Shown piece after piece: positions 16,543 to 25,198 of a stretch of DNA of 52,307 nt (position 1 is its first letter; every line of letters begins with the position of its first letter). This DNA comes from Terriglobia bacterium (lineage in GTDB: Bacteria > Acidobacteriota > Terriglobia > Terriglobales > Acidobacteriaceae). The notes under the pieces are model-generated. The model saw only the letters and a program-made list of their open reading frames with translations, made no database searches and was not told where the DNA came from. A program made the translations under genes and the position numbers. The DNA lies in contig JAIQFO010000035.1 of assembly GCA_020073215.1 (NCBI GenBank), positions 1 to 52,307 on the forward strand, in the 5' to 3' direction.

Positions 16543-17129
16543 TCGCTATCGTCGATTACGGCGCGGGCAACCTGAATTCCGTGAAGAAAGCGTTCGACTA
16601 CCTCGGCGCCGAAGTCGCCGTGACGGACCAGACTGAGACTGTGGCGGCGGCGGACAAGGTCGTATTCCCGGGAGTGGGGCATTTTTCCTCTCTGCAAGCT
16701 CTGAACCGCACCGGTTTGCGCGAGGCCTTGTTGCAAGCCGCCGGCGTCGGCAAGCCGTTTCTCGGAATCTGTCTGGGAATGCAGTGGCTTTTCGAAGGCA
16801 GTGAGGAATGCGCCGAACTCGCAGGGGCGGCAATCTTTCCCGGCAGATGCCGGCAGTTTCCGTCCTCGGTGAAGTCGCCACATGTCGGCTGGAATTCTTT
16901 GACAATTCAGCAAGGCTCACGGTTACTGCGAGGCGTCGCACAGGATTCCTTCGTTTACTACACCCACTCGTTCCATGCGCCGGTGGTGGCTGGAATGACG
17001 GCGGCCAGCGAATACGGATTGCAGTTTGCTGGTGCGGTCGAGCGCGGCAACATTTTCGGAGTGCAGTTCCATCCCGAGAAATCCGGCGAAGTGGGGCTTT
17101 CGATTCTGAAGAATTTCTGTGAGGTCTGA
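16539..17129 (+). CDS. hisH: Imidazole glycerol phosphate synthase glutaminase subunit HisH
   Basis: This class-I glutamine amidotransferase (196 aa) feeds ammonia to HisF. The nucleophile cysteine is in GICLGMQ and the His/Glu of the triad in QFHPEKS. The N-terminus [14 protein letters not shown] is typical, which fixes ATG 16539, overlapping the hisB stop (ATGA). The stop is 27 bases before hisF, the only non-overlapping junction in the operon. Confidence 0.95.
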   Translation: MIAIVDYGAGNLNSVKKAFDYLGAEVAVTDQTETVAAADKVVFPGVGHFSSLQALNRTGLREALLQAAGVGKPFLGICLGMQWLFEGSEECAELAGAAIFPGRCRQFPSSVKSPHVGWNSLTIQQGSRLLRGVAQDSFVYYTHSFHAPVVAGMTAASEYGLQFAGAVERGNIFGVQFHPEKSGEVGLSILKNFCEV

Positions 17130-17156
17130 TCTGAGGTCCGATTTACGAGGTCGAAT

Positions 17157-17918
17157 GTGTTGACCAAACGTATCATCGCCTGCCTCGACATGGACGGCGG
17201 CCGCGTCGTGAAGGGCGTGCAGTTCAAGAATCTGCGCGACGCGGGCGATCCGGCGGAGTGCGCCACGACCCACGCCCGCAACGGCGCCGATGAAATCGTC
17301 CTGCTCGACATTACCGCGACCAGCGCGAACCGGCGCACCCTGCTGGATGCAGTCCGCAGAACCGCGCGCTCGCTGTTTGTTCCGTTCACGGTAGGAGGCG
17401 GAATTCGCCAGCTCGAAGACGCAGCCGCGGTCTTCGATGCCGGCGCGGACAAGATCGCCATCAACTCGGCCGCCGTCCGCGACCCCGCGTTGATCGGCCG
17501 GATCGCAGGGCGCTTTGGTTCGCAGGCGGTGGTGGTGGCTATTGATGCCGGAAAAGTTGACGGAGGTTTTGAAGTATTCGTTGCGGGCGGACGCACGCCC
17601 ACAGGCCGGGATGCGATTCAATGGGCGCGGGAAGCGGCGGCTTGCGGTGCGGGCGAGATTCTGCTGACTTCGATGGACCGGGACGGAACTCAATCCGGAT
17701 TCGACTGCCAGTTAGTGCGCGAGGTGGCCGAGGCGGTTTCGATTCCTGTCATTGCCTCCGGAGGCGCAGGATCGGCGCTCGACTTCATCGAAGTGTTTCG
17801 TGACGGACGCGCGGACGCGGCTCTGGCTGCCTCCATCTTTCACTTCGGCATCGAGGACATCGCACAACTGAAGCACGAACTACACGGCGTCGGCGTTGCG
17901 GTGAGGTGGCCATGCTGA
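17157..17918 (+). CDS. hisF: Imidazole glycerol phosphate synthase cyclase subunit HisF
   Basis: This TIM-barrel cyclase (253 aa) works as a heterodimer with HisH. The catalytic aspartates lie in [17 protein letters not shown] and [12 protein letters not shown]; phosphate-binding segments are FTVGGGIR and VIASGGAGS. The start is GTG 17157, with CGAGG just upstream; TTG 17160 is the alternative. Placing hisF before hisA differs from the order hisA-hisF of many bacteria. It overlaps hisA by 7 bases. Confidence 0.95.
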   Translation: MLTKRIIACLDMDGGRVVKGVQFKNLRDAGDPAECATTHARNGADEIVLLDITATSANRRTLLDAVRRTARSLFVPFTVGGGIRQLEDAAAVFDAGADKIAINSAAVRDPALIGRIAGRFGSQAVVVAIDAGKVDGGFEVFVAGGRTPTGRDAIQWAREAAACGAGEILLTSMDRDGTQSGFDCQLVREVAEAVSIPVIASGGAGSALDFIEVFRDGRADAALAASIFHFGIEDIAQLKHELHGVGVAVRWPC

Positions 17919-18586
17919 TTCCGTCGATCGACCTGATGGGGGGCAAAATTGTGCAGTTGGTGCAGGGCGAGAAGAAAGCTCTGGAGTTCGACAACTTCGA
18001 CTATTGGATCGAGCGCTTCTCCAAGTACCCGCTGGTGCAGGTGATCGACCTCGACGCGGCTCGGGGTGCTGGGAATAACCGGCTCTTGGTGAATCGGATT
18101 GTCGAACGGCTCAACTGCCAGGTTGGCGGCGGGATTCGCAGCCTGGAAACAGCGCAGGAACTTTTAGAGGCGGGTGCGCGCAAGGTCATACTCGGCTCCG
18201 CGTTGTTGGAAGACGGCAAGGTCAACGCCCAGTTCGCTGCTACGCTGGCAAATGCACTTGGCACTGCTGCGCTGGTGTTTGCCATCGATTCGCGGGGCGG
18301 CCGCGTTGCAATCGACGGCTGGCGCAAAGAGACTGCCCTTACCGCGTTCGACATTATTCGCGTGCTCGAACCGTTCTGCGACACTTTTCTATACACGCAC
18401 ATCGATACCGAGGGGTTGATGGGCGGAATCCCGATGGAGACGGTTAAGGCAATCCGGCAATCGACCTCGCGGCGACTGGTGGCTGCAGGTGGAATTACAA
18501 CTCGACGAGAAATCGACATGCTCGACGCGCTGGGGGTGGATGCCGTGGTCGGGATGGCTTTGTATTCAGGCAGAATTTCCGCTTGA
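17912..18586 (+). CDS. hisA: ProFAR isomerase HisA
   Basis: HisA isomerises N'-[(5'-phosphoribosyl)formimino]-AICAR ribotide, the substrate of HisF. The 224-aa TIM barrel has catalytic aspartates in [13 protein letters not shown] and FAIDSRGG, and phosphate motifs CQVGGGIRS and VAAGGIT. I chose ATG 17912 (MLIPSIDL); GTG 17906 is a two-residue longer alternative. It is the last gene of the operon. A weak inverted repeat GTCCA/TGGAC lies just downstream, followed by a convergent gene. Confidence 0.93.
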   Translation: MLIPSIDLMGGKIVQLVQGEKKALEFDNFDYWIERFSKYPLVQVIDLDAARGAGNNRLLVNRIVERLNCQVGGGIRSLETAQELLEAGARKVILGSALLEDGKVNAQFAATLANALGTAALVFAIDSRGGRVAIDGWRKETALTAFDIIRVLEPFCDTFLYTHIDTEGLMGGIPMETVKAIRQSTSRRLVAAGGITTRREIDMLDALGVDAVVGMALYSGRISA

Positions 18587-18613
18587 AGGCAGGTCCAGCC
18601 CGCGCCGTGGACT

Positions 18614-18970
18614 TCAGTTGACCGAAATGATTACGCCTCCGGCGAGAATGAGCGCTCCGCCGATCAGAATGGGAAGCGTGGGCGATTGGCCGAACTTTAC
18701 TCGGGCCACGATCTGCGCCAGAAGGAAGAAAAGGACAACGTAGACGCCAAGCAGTTTGCCGAATTCCCAGCGGGGAGCGTTGACCACCAGTCCATAGGCG
18801 GCGAGCGACAGCGCTCCACCGGCAAAGGCGAGGGCGCGGCTCATTCCGGAAGCGCGATAGAGCGCCGACTGAAAGCACGAGTCGCCGTACACTTCCAGGA
18901 ACGCGGCGATGGTCAGAAGGAAGAGCGCTCCACTGCGGTGCGCGACAATTAGATTGAGCAGGTTTCTCAT
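18614..18970 (-). CDS. Small four-helix membrane protein, SMR/YnfA-like
   Basis: The 118-aa protein has four hydrophobic segments: LFLLTIAAFLEVYGDSCFQ, LAFAGGALSLAAYGLVV, LLGVYVVLFFLLAQIVAR and LPILIGGALILAGGVIISV. Size, the early Glu in the first helix and the GGALILAGGVII tail resemble small multidrug-resistance and YnfA (UPF0060) membrane proteins. The family match is my inference and the substrate is unknown. It is convergent with the his operon and appears to be a single-gene unit. Confidence 0.65.
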   Translation of the reverse strand: MRNLLNLIVAHRSGALFLLTIAAFLEVYGDSCFQSALYRASGMSRALAFAGGALSLAAYGLVVNAPRWEFGKLLGVYVVLFFLLAQIVARVKFGQSPTLPILIGGALILAGGVIISVN

Positions 18971-19180
18971 AGGTCGTGGCGTCCCGCCATGCTAACAGGA
19001 ATGCCGGTTTCGCCTGGTCTTTTCCTTTCCGGGTTTTCCTTTCTAGGTACGATGAAAAAATTCGATTGGACGCAGCGTCTCTGCCGCATTAGCGTTAGCG
19101 GTTGGGCTAATGTCCAAGCGTCATCGATGACGATTCTAGAGCGTTAGAGTTCCTATCTAGCTATTGAGGATTGAAAGAGT

Positions 19181-19360
19181 ATGAAGCTCGCGGGTCTGTT
19201 CTTGCTGGTTGCGGGATGGGCGATTGTCGTGGGCGCCGTCGTGCTGCTGCCATCGGCCGGTGGGCGCGTTGGATTCGTGCTTTCCGGAATAGCCGTAGAG
19301 TTGTTCGGGCTCGCGCTGACGGTGCGCGCTCATCTGGTTCTGCAGACGGAAGGAGAGTGA
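19181..19360 (+). CDS. 59-aa membrane protein coupled to the Amt-like gene
   Basis: ATG 19181 opens a 59-aa ORF with two hydrophobic segments: LAGLFLLVAGWAIVVGAVVL and GFVLSGIAVELFGLALTVRA. Its end contains the ribosome-binding site AAGGAGA of the next gene, and its TGA overlaps the GTG start of amt (GTGA at 19357-19360), indicating translational coupling. It probably sits in the same membrane as the transporter and may be a small accessory subunit. I do not recognise the family. Upstream (19080-19140) are short inverted repeats (CATTAG/CTAATG and GTCATCGATGAC). Confidence 0.75.
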   Translation: MKLAGLFLLVAGWAIVVGAVVLLPSAGGRVGFVLSGIAVELFGLALTVRAHLVLQTEGE

Positions 19361-20667
19361 CGCCTTTCGTGGCTCCTTCTCTTCTCGCTTTCTCTGAAGT
19401 CTCCGCGGTGTTCTGTTTGCTCCTCATCCTTCTGGTTCCATTTGCCGGCGCGGGGCTGGCACTGATCAATTCAGGCTTGGGGAGGTCGCGCAGCGCGGCC
19501 CACGCCATGGTTGGGGCGCTTTCTGTGACGGCAGTGGCGGTGTTGGTATACGTGATCGTCGGTTTCGCGTGGCAAGGCGCTGCTGGCCGTCCAGATCACG
19601 GTTTGGTCGTGGCAGGAAAAACCTGGGGGTGGATTGCGGCCGAACCCTTCTTTCTGCGCGGGCTGCGACTGGACCTTTCTCCAGCGGCGCTGGTGGCCCT
19701 GCTGCAGATGTTCAGTGTCGGATTGGCGGGGATGATTCCGTTGAGTTCAGGCGCGGACCGCTGGCGACTGGGCGCGATCTGCGCATCGACGGCGCTGCTG
19801 GCAGGGTGGACGTATCCGCTGTTTGCGCACTGGGTTTGGGGCGGAGGATGGCTGGCACAACTCGGCGTGAACGGCGGTTTGGGTCGAGGCTTCGTGGATG
19901 GCGGAGGTTCAGGCACCATTCAGGTGGTGGGTGGGCTGACGGCGTTGTCGATCACGTGGATTCTCGGACCGCGGCGCGGGAAGTTCTCGGCCGAGGGAAT
20001 GCCGACCGCGCTTCCCGGACACAACGTGGTGGTGGTTCTTCTGGGATGCGTGTTCGCGTGGATCGGATGGATGGCGCTGAATTCCGCCGGCGCAATGTTG
20101 TTTCTGGGTGTGGAACCTGGGCGCACGGTCCTGATCGCGGTCAATACAACGCTGTGTGCGGCGGCGTCTGGATTGACGGCGGCGGTGGTAACGCGAGCGA
20201 GGTTCGGGCGGCCCGACGCGTCGCTCATCGCCAACGGATGGATCGCGGGCCTGGTCGCGAGCAGCGCGGCGGCCGCATTGCTGAAGCCGGCAGCGGCCAT
20301 GATTGTCGGCGGCGTGGCGGGAATCCTGGTGGTTTGGGTAGCGGACTTCTTGGAGTTCCGGCTCGCGATTGACGACCCGGGCGGCGCGGTTTCCGTGCAT
20401 GCGGCGGGCGGCCTTTGGGGGGTGCTGGCGGTCGCGCTGCTGGCGGATGCGTTGCCGCGTGGACAGTGGATAGCGCAGGTCGTGGGAATCGCCACGCTGC
20501 TCGGGTTCGTGCTGCCGCTTTCCTATGGATTGAACTGGTTATTGAATCGCGTCTACCGCCAGCGGGTGGCACGTGAAGGCGAGTTGCAGGGAATGGATCT
20601 GTTCGAGTTAGGCGCTGGCGCTTATCCCGAGCTTGACATTCACGGCGACGAATTCCTGCCGCGTTGA
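19357..20667 (+). CDS. Amt-family (ammonium transporter-like) protein with altered twin-His
   Basis: The 436-aa polytopic membrane protein aligns with Amt/Rh transporters: HNVVVVLLGCVFAWIGWMA matches the HNLPF...GWFGFN helix, and DDPGGAVSVHAAGGLWGVLA matches the second pore-histidine helix. Asp181 in FVDGGGSGTIQ corresponds to the conserved substrate-site Asp. The first pore His is Gln189 (codon 19921-19923); the second, His348, is kept. The start is GTG 19357, with AAGGAGA upstream inside the 59-aa gene. The C-terminal tail (MDLFELGAGAYPELDIHGDE) is short and acidic. No PII gene is adjacent. It may be a divergent transporter or a sensor. Confidence 0.82.
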   Translation: MTPFVAPSLLAFSEVSAVFCLLLILLVPFAGAGLALINSGLGRSRSAAHAMVGALSVTAVAVLVYVIVGFAWQGAAGRPDHGLVVAGKTWGWIAAEPFFLRGLRLDLSPAALVALLQMFSVGLAGMIPLSSGADRWRLGAICASTALLAGWTYPLFAHWVWGGGWLAQLGVNGGLGRGFVDGGGSGTIQVVGGLTALSITWILGPRRGKFSAEGMPTALPGHNVVVVLLGCVFAWIGWMALNSAGAMLFLGVEPGRTVLIAVNTTLCAAASGLTAAVVTRARFGRPDASLIANGWIAGLVASSAAAALLKPAAAMIVGGVAGILVVWVADFLEFRLAIDDPGGAVSVHAAGGLWGVLAVALLADALPRGQWIAQVVGIATLLGFVLPLSYGLNWLLNRVYRQRVAREGELQGMDLFELGAGAYPELDIHGDEFLPR

Positions 20668-20686
20668 AAGTTGCCAGGCAGTGACG

Positions 20687-20819
20687 AGAGCGTGTTTCAT
20701 AAATCGGTTTTTGGGTAGGGCACGGCTTCAGCCGTGCCGTTTAGGGCCAAGGAGAATGCGGGCTTTAGCCCCTGAGGGCCGCGTCTCCCGACCTGAGAAG
20801 GGTTTATGAAACACACTCT
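20687..20819. repeat. MITE-like palindromic repeat with 17-bp terminal inverted repeats
   Basis: The ends AGAGCGTGTTTCATAAA (20687-20703) and TTTATGAAACACACTCT (20803-20819) are inverted repeats with one mismatch. Inside are the hairpin GGCACGGC-TTCA-GCCGTGCC and GGGCTTTAGCCCC. A related copy in opposite orientation occurs at about 31703-31853, and phrases recur near 7050. It is 133 bp long and has no coding capacity. Confidence 0.8.
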
Positions 20820-20852
20820 AGGTAAAGGTTCCGATAGCCCGTTTCCGGACCG

Positions 20853-21280
20853 TCAGCGCGAACAACTGAAGGGCTCCCGAATTACTCGCGAGGAATCCTT
20901 TCGCCGTCGCCGCTCGCTCGCCTTTTTGATTTCGCTCAAATCCGCAACCGGCCGTATCTCATTCGTTCCTAACTTCATGCCTGGATGCTGCGAGATAAGC
21001 TGAATGGCACGATTGAGGTCTCGCGCCTCAACGATGAGAAGGCCGGCGAGCTGTTCCTTGGTTTCCGCATAGGGGCCGTCGGTCGTCGCGACTTTGCCGT
21101 TTTCCAGTACAGGGTCACGGCGGTCTCCGGAGGCTGAAGAGGTACTTCGGCAGCAACCTGTCCGTTGGCGCGCAGACGGTCGTTATACTCAAAGCATTCG
21201 TCGAACATTGCGCGGCGCTCGTCCTTGGTCATCCCTTCGAATTTTCCTGGCTCCATGTATCCCAAACAGATGTATTTCAT
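20853..21280 (-). pseudogene. YCII-domain protein gene with a frameshift
   Basis: The N-terminal half (MKYICLGYMEPGKFEGM, then [16 protein letters not shown]) and, in another frame, the C-terminal half ([20 protein letters not shown], then [20 protein letters not shown]) together make a YCII/DGPF-type protein of about 140 aa. The break is at a run of four T (21100-21103, AAAA on the coding strand). One more A would restore Trp-Lys-Asn-Gly-Lys and an open frame to the stop at 20853. As written, translation ends at 20975 after nonsense residues. YCII proteins are dimeric alpha-beta barrels of unclear role, often near sigma factors. This is either a recent frameshift or a sequencing error in a homopolymer. 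Confidence 0.85.
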
Positions 21281-21474
21281 CCATTCCTCCTTGTTTCCTG
21301 TGACTCCTCGTTTCCTGTGACTCAGAGCCGTAGCTCATCGTTCTGTTATCAGATAGTCGTTTGGGAGGCCGAAGATCGACAGCTACTCCATTTTTTCTAA
21401 TTTCAACTGCCGAATCCGCTCTTGCAGGAATTGCCGCTCTGGTTCCTGTTGGGTCAGGACCCTCATCTGCCTGA

Positions 21475-23370
21475 CTAGTTCTTGGCTGGATGCGCGCGCT
21501 TGGCTACCAGCGGGAATAAGCCATAGCGGCCTTCGTTGGGATTTCCCGTGAAGGTTTCGTGGTTGATCTGCTTCAGGATGTCAGCGGGTGGCTCGGTGTT
21601 CTCGACAATAAAAAGCTGCTGCGCGCCGATGAATTTCAAAAGATGCTCGTAGAAGCGTTCCTTTAAATCCGTTCCCGCGATTTCTTCATCATCGCCCTGC
21701 GGTTCCTTGTAGGCGAGCAGTGGCGAATCGAGGATTACAAAACCGGGATGCGGCATTTCGTTCTGACGGCAATAATCGAGTAGTCCGATGGTGAACGCGG
21801 AATGCGTGATAGCACAGAGCCCGCGGCCGCGACTGCCGCGGGGTTTGCCTCCGATTACGAGGTCGCGTTTCGCTTCGTCGAAGTAGGTCGGCGCCGGGTT
21901 TGGGAAATGCCAAGCCTCAAGAATGGACTGCACCACGGCTGAGAATTCATCCAGCGTTGATTTCGGAAGATATTGGGCAACGGCAGAGTCTTCTTCGACA
22001 GCTTCCTTGACGGCTTTTTTCGATGACCCGTTGGTCGAGATTTTTTCCTTTGTCTCCGTTACACGCTTGTAGAGCGAGAGCGCGGCACGCACGGTGGAAC
22101 GCTGCTCGACGAGATCGGAGTAGGTCTTTCGCGCCTGAGTGAATTCAGGCGATAGCGCCGCGTCGACGTTCTTCTGCAACTGGCGAAGATCCTTCTCAAG
22201 CCGGGTACGCTCGACGCCGTTCGAGTCATGCTCTTTTGTAAGGACGGCAACTGTGTCGCGTAATTCCTTCTGCAACAGTCGGATTTTGGCGATTTCGGCA
22301 GCAGCGGCCGTCGTGACGGCGGCGACGTTGCCATCACACTCGGTATCGGTTTTCTGATGTTCGGATGTAGCCCCGCAGAGCGGGCATTTATTAATCGTCA
22401 GGAGAATGAAGTACTGACCGGATTCCTCGATAGCCATGAGGCGCTTCAGGTCGGTCGTATACTGCTCATCGAGCAGCTTGAACCGCGCCTGCAGCTCACC
22501 GATCTCATTGTCACGCGCCATGAGCGATTTGTATTTCTCGTAGACCTCGCGGCGCGCAGTCGTTGTCTCCGATAGCTGGCTCTCCATAGCGCCGAGGGAT
22601 TTTTGCACCTCATCGAGGCGATCCTGAATTTTCTTGTCCGTCGCTTCAAGCTCTTCCGGCTGTTCCGTGTGCTTCGCGAGTTCGGCTTCGTAATACGCGA
22701 GCATTTGCTTTAGGACTTCCGGCTCGACGGATTCCTGTAGAGCCTTCAACGCCTTGGGCGCTTCAACCACGGATGTATCGTCAAGGCCTGTGAGAACGAG
22801 TTTGAAAATTCCGTATTCGCGGGTTTTCTCGATGACCTGGCCGCCTTCCAGCGGAGACGTGGGCTTGCTGATGTCCTGTGCGGTTATGACGCAGAGATGT
22901 GCCAGTCCGCGAAATCCGAGGCTCTTCCTCTGTCCCGTCTGGACGCTGTAGAGAATTTCTTTCTTGTCCAAACCGAGCTGCTGCAAAAGCCAGCGCGAGA
23001 GGTTCTTGTCGTTCGAGGATGAATGCGAGCCTGCCAGTTTGACTCCGGTTTTCAGGTCGGGCTTGACGCCATTGAGCAAACCTTCAAATCGTAGGAAGCT
23101 GCCGCCTTGCATGCTGCGGACGAGCGTATAGTCCTTCTTCGCTGGCGTGGTTAGCCCCAACTCGACCGAATCGTATCCCTGCCGCTCGGGAATGTCCTTG
23201 AGCTGATCGCCAGCGCCGAGCATGAAATCAATCGCTTCGACGAGGAAGGTTTTGCCTGTGTCCGATGCGCCCCATAGAACGTTCAGGCCGGGCGCGAATT
23301 TGAATTCGGCGTCAGGCTTCTTAGGTCCACGGAAGCGTATGAAGCGCAGCGAAATGCCGTTGAAGCTCAC
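21475..23370 (-). CDS. SMC/Rad50-like ATPase of an ABC-3C-type system
   Basis: The 631-aa protein has a Walker A motif (WGASDTGKTFLVEAIDFML) near residue 36 and long coiled-coil arms broken by a zinc-hook-like pair, CPLCG followed by TDTEC. Then come a signature-like segment (GGKPRGSRGRGLCAITHSA) and Walker B (HPGFVILDSPLLAY). This is the ABC ATPase layout of Rad50/SMC proteins. GTG 23370 overlaps the upstream gene stop (GTGA at 23367-23370); an alternative start is 23415. With the two upstream genes it matches the three-component ABC-3C arrangement, a predicted anti-phage or conflict system. The ATPase likely senses a DNA or nucleoprotein trigger and licenses the nuclease-like partner. The naming follows from order and motifs. 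Confidence 0.8.
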   Translation of the reverse strand: MSFNGISLRFIRFRGPKKPDAEFKFAPGLNVLWGASDTGKTFLVEAIDFMLGAGDQLKDIPERQGYDSVELGLTTPAKKDYTLVRSMQGGSFLRFEGLLNGVKPDLKTGVKLAGSHSSSNDKNLSRWLLQQLGLDKKEILYSVQTGQRKSLGFRGLAHLCVITAQDISKPTSPLEGGQVIEKTREYGIFKLVLTGLDDTSVVEAPKALKALQESVEPEVLKQMLAYYEAELAKHTEQPEELEATDKKIQDRLDEVQKSLGAMESQLSETTTARREVYEKYKSLMARDNEIGELQARFKLLDEQYTTDLKRLMAIEESGQYFILLTINKCPLCGATSEHQKTDTECDGNVAAVTTAAAAEIAKIRLLQKELRDTVAVLTKEHDSNGVERTRLEKDLRQLQKNVDAALSPEFTQARKTYSDLVEQRSTVRAALSLYKRVTETKEKISTNGSSKKAVKEAVEEDSAVAQYLPKSTLDEFSAVVQSILEAWHFPNPAPTYFDEAKRDLVIGGKPRGSRGRGLCAITHSAFTIGLLDYCRQNEMPHPGFVILDSPLLAYKEPQGDDEEIAGTDLKERFYEHLLKFIGAQQLFIVENTEPPADILKQINHETFTGNPNEGRYGLFPLVAKRAHPAKN

Positions 23371-23861
23371 GAGGCGATGCCCGGCCCTTCGTAAAGCTGA
23401 AATTCCCTCGTCCACTGGTCATAGACCTTGGACAAAGTTTTCTTGATGTCAGCATCGCTCATGAGGCCGAAAGTCGAAATCACCCACTTAGCACGAAGCT
23501 TGAGGTCTTTCAGATAGGCGGCAGAGAGCGCGTCGAGGAAAGGACCGGCCGCCTCGTCGGCTCGATAGCTAAGGCCCGTATCCGATGCGAGGCGTTCGAT
23601 CAATCCACGGCTCATTATTAATAATAGCCCGCGCTCGATCAGCTGGCGTCGGACGAGAAGCTCTCCGGAGCGAAGCGGAAGAGCGGGGTGAAGGCTAGGC
23701 GGCCCTTCGAAGTCGCCGGAGTGGACAATGAGGTAGTCGTATTCGAGGATGCGCTGCAGGTCGAGCGCAGCCGGATACGCTTCGGCGAGAACGATGAGCG
23801 CGCGGATGCCTGTTTCAAGCGGACTGTTAAACGGAGTGAGGGAAGCGGTCGCGGGAGCCAT
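23367..23861 (-). CDS. ABC-3C middle component-like protein
   Basis: The 164-aa protein is mostly helical and has the segments DLQRILEYDYLIVHSGDFEG, PPSLHPALPLRSGELLVRRQ and LIERGLLLIMSRGLIE, which I associate with middle-component (MC) proteins of ABC-3C systems. MC proteins are small adaptors encoded between effector and ATPase. ATG 23861 overlaps the preceding stop (TAATG); GTG 23873 is an alternative. The overlap with the ATPase start also indicates coupled translation. No enzymatic motif is visible. Confidence 0.7.
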   Translation of the reverse strand: MAPATASLTPFNSPLETGIRALIVLAEAYPAALDLQRILEYDYLIVHSGDFEGPPSLHPALPLRSGELLVRRQLIERGLLLIMSRGLIERLASDTGLSYRADEAAGPFLDALSAAYLKDLKLRAKWVISTFGLMSDADIKKTLSKVYDQWTREFQLYEGPGIAS

Positions 23862-24943
23862 TATTTCACCCACACGAAACGGTCTTTATTCGCCAAATGA
23901 TGGCAGATTCCATGTTTATCCTGCGTCTGCACGCGGACGCAGAGAGCATTGCAGGTGGGGCTGATATTGCCTGCCTGAGTGACGGTCGAGCGAATCCGCG
24001 CGAGTGCATCGTCATAGACCATTTCATACGTGTCGACGGTGCCGACGTAAATCTCTTCCGTTACAGCATCAAACATACCAGCATCGACGCTGTCGCGCGC
24101 GAAATTGCGCAGCGACTCAGCATGATAAAACAGTTCGCGTGCGCGATTGAAATGCTGCTCGATTTCCGGCCACTGCGCCAGGTCCTTCACTTCGCTAACG
24201 GGCACGCCTTTATGATCCGCGTAGGCGGCAAGAAGTTGCTGAACATAACGGCTTTCCTTCGCCTGAACGTCGGCCGGCGGAAGTTCGGCTGCGGGTCGCT
24301 CAGGAATGTTGGCCGCGCCGAAACGCCTCGTGTAGTACGGCGTTTTGTAATGAACGCCGATCATCGCGACGACGGATAGCGGCTTGAAGATTTTGAAGTC
24401 GAACGCGTCGAGATAGGTTTTCAAACCCCCTTCAAGTTTGATCTCTTCCGTGTCCGTTATCCTTTTCCTGCAATGTTTATCCCAATTGGCGATGAGCTGC
24501 GCCTTGAGCTGGGCGGCGTCGGTGAGCAGCTTCTTCAGACTGAGGCCGATGTCCTTTGAGCCAGCGAAATAGTAATTCTCGGGTGGAGGGAATTCCTTGC
24601 GGAACGTGTAGTAGATAAGCTTGCCGATCTCTACCCACACGTCGCTTGGAACCAATGCGTCGCCGTATCGCTTGCACTGATAATTGTCCCACGATCCCTC
24701 GAAGCCTTTGTCGGTCTTGAAGCCGACTACATCGCGGCCCATGTCACCGGGGCCGGTGAATCTAACCGTGAGTTTGTAGGCCGGCGCAACCGAGGCGACA
24801 TATTCTTCCGTGAAGCCCTCCCAATCATCGGCAGTAAAAATCTGCACGAGCTTGACGGCCGGAAAATTGGAACCGGATCCGATCTGTGCGAGTGCGCCGC
24901 CGAGTTTGAGCAGGCGGTAGTTTCCGGCGATGTCGGGCTCCAT
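23861..24943 (-). CDS. Nuclease-like effector with ABC-3C C-terminal domain
   Basis: This is the first gene of the putative defence operon (360 aa). The N-terminal 100 residues resemble a PD-(D/E)xK restriction-endonuclease fold of Mrr type: a conserved Glu in WEGFTEEYV, GPGDMGRDVVGF with the metal Asp, and YQCKRY as the Q-x-K element. The remaining part is helical (YYFAGSKDIGLSLKKLLTDA, later ELFYHAESLRNFARD) and probably couples to the middle component and ATPase. ATG 24943 has AGGAAA 8 bases upstream; TTG 24946 is the alternative. It is likely held inactive until the ATPase is triggered. Nuclease activity is inferred from motifs only. Confidence 0.7.
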   Translation of the reverse strand: MEPDIAGNYRLLKLGGALAQIGSGSNFPAVKLVQIFTADDWEGFTEEYVASVAPAYKLTVRFTGPGDMGRDVVGFKTDKGFEGSWDNYQCKRYGDALVPSDVWVEIGKLIYYTFRKEFPPPENYYFAGSKDIGLSLKKLLTDAAQLKAQLIANWDKHCRKRITDTEEIKLEGGLKTYLDAFDFKIFKPLSVVAMIGVHYKTPYYTRRFGAANIPERPAAELPPADVQAKESRYVQQLLAAYADHKGVPVSEVKDLAQWPEIEQHFNRARELFYHAESLRNFARDSVDAGMFDAVTEEIYVGTVDTYEMVYDDALARIRSTVTQAGNISPTCNALCVRVQTQDKHGICHHLANKDRFVWVK

Positions 24944-25156
24944 CAATCCGTTTCCTGAAAGAATATTTTAATGTGCGGATCATACGCGGTTTTTGGGCGG
25001 GTGACCCAACTTTAATGTGATGTTTGCTTGCACCACTCCCACCGAGGGTGCCCCAACGTTGCGTTTTTCGAAGGGGTGGAGAACCCCGGGGACAGACTGC
25101 ACGTTCCCCGATTTTTCCGGACCCGGGCCACCCTTGCGCTCTTTGCAAGGATGCAA

Positions 25157-25198
25157 ACCTCTCACCTCTGACCTCTGACCTCTAACCTCTAACCTGAC
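25157..25198. repeat. Short 7-bp tandem repeats
   Basis: CTCTGAC occurs twice, then CTCTAAC twice, flanked by related ACCTCTC and CTGAC units. The array lies at the 3' end of the IS630-like fragment. Just upstream (25000-25150) is a GC-rich unannotated stretch with CCCCGGGG, where I see no gene. Confidence 0.6.

Noticed and set aside
19052..19147. 31-codon ORF upstream of the Amt pair as another leader peptide
   Set aside because: It has no amino-acid run, no terminator follows it and its ATG has no promoter at leaderless distance.
25157..25198. Tandem 7-bp repeats as a CRISPR array
   Set aside because: Units are too short, contiguous and without spacers; no cas genes are present.
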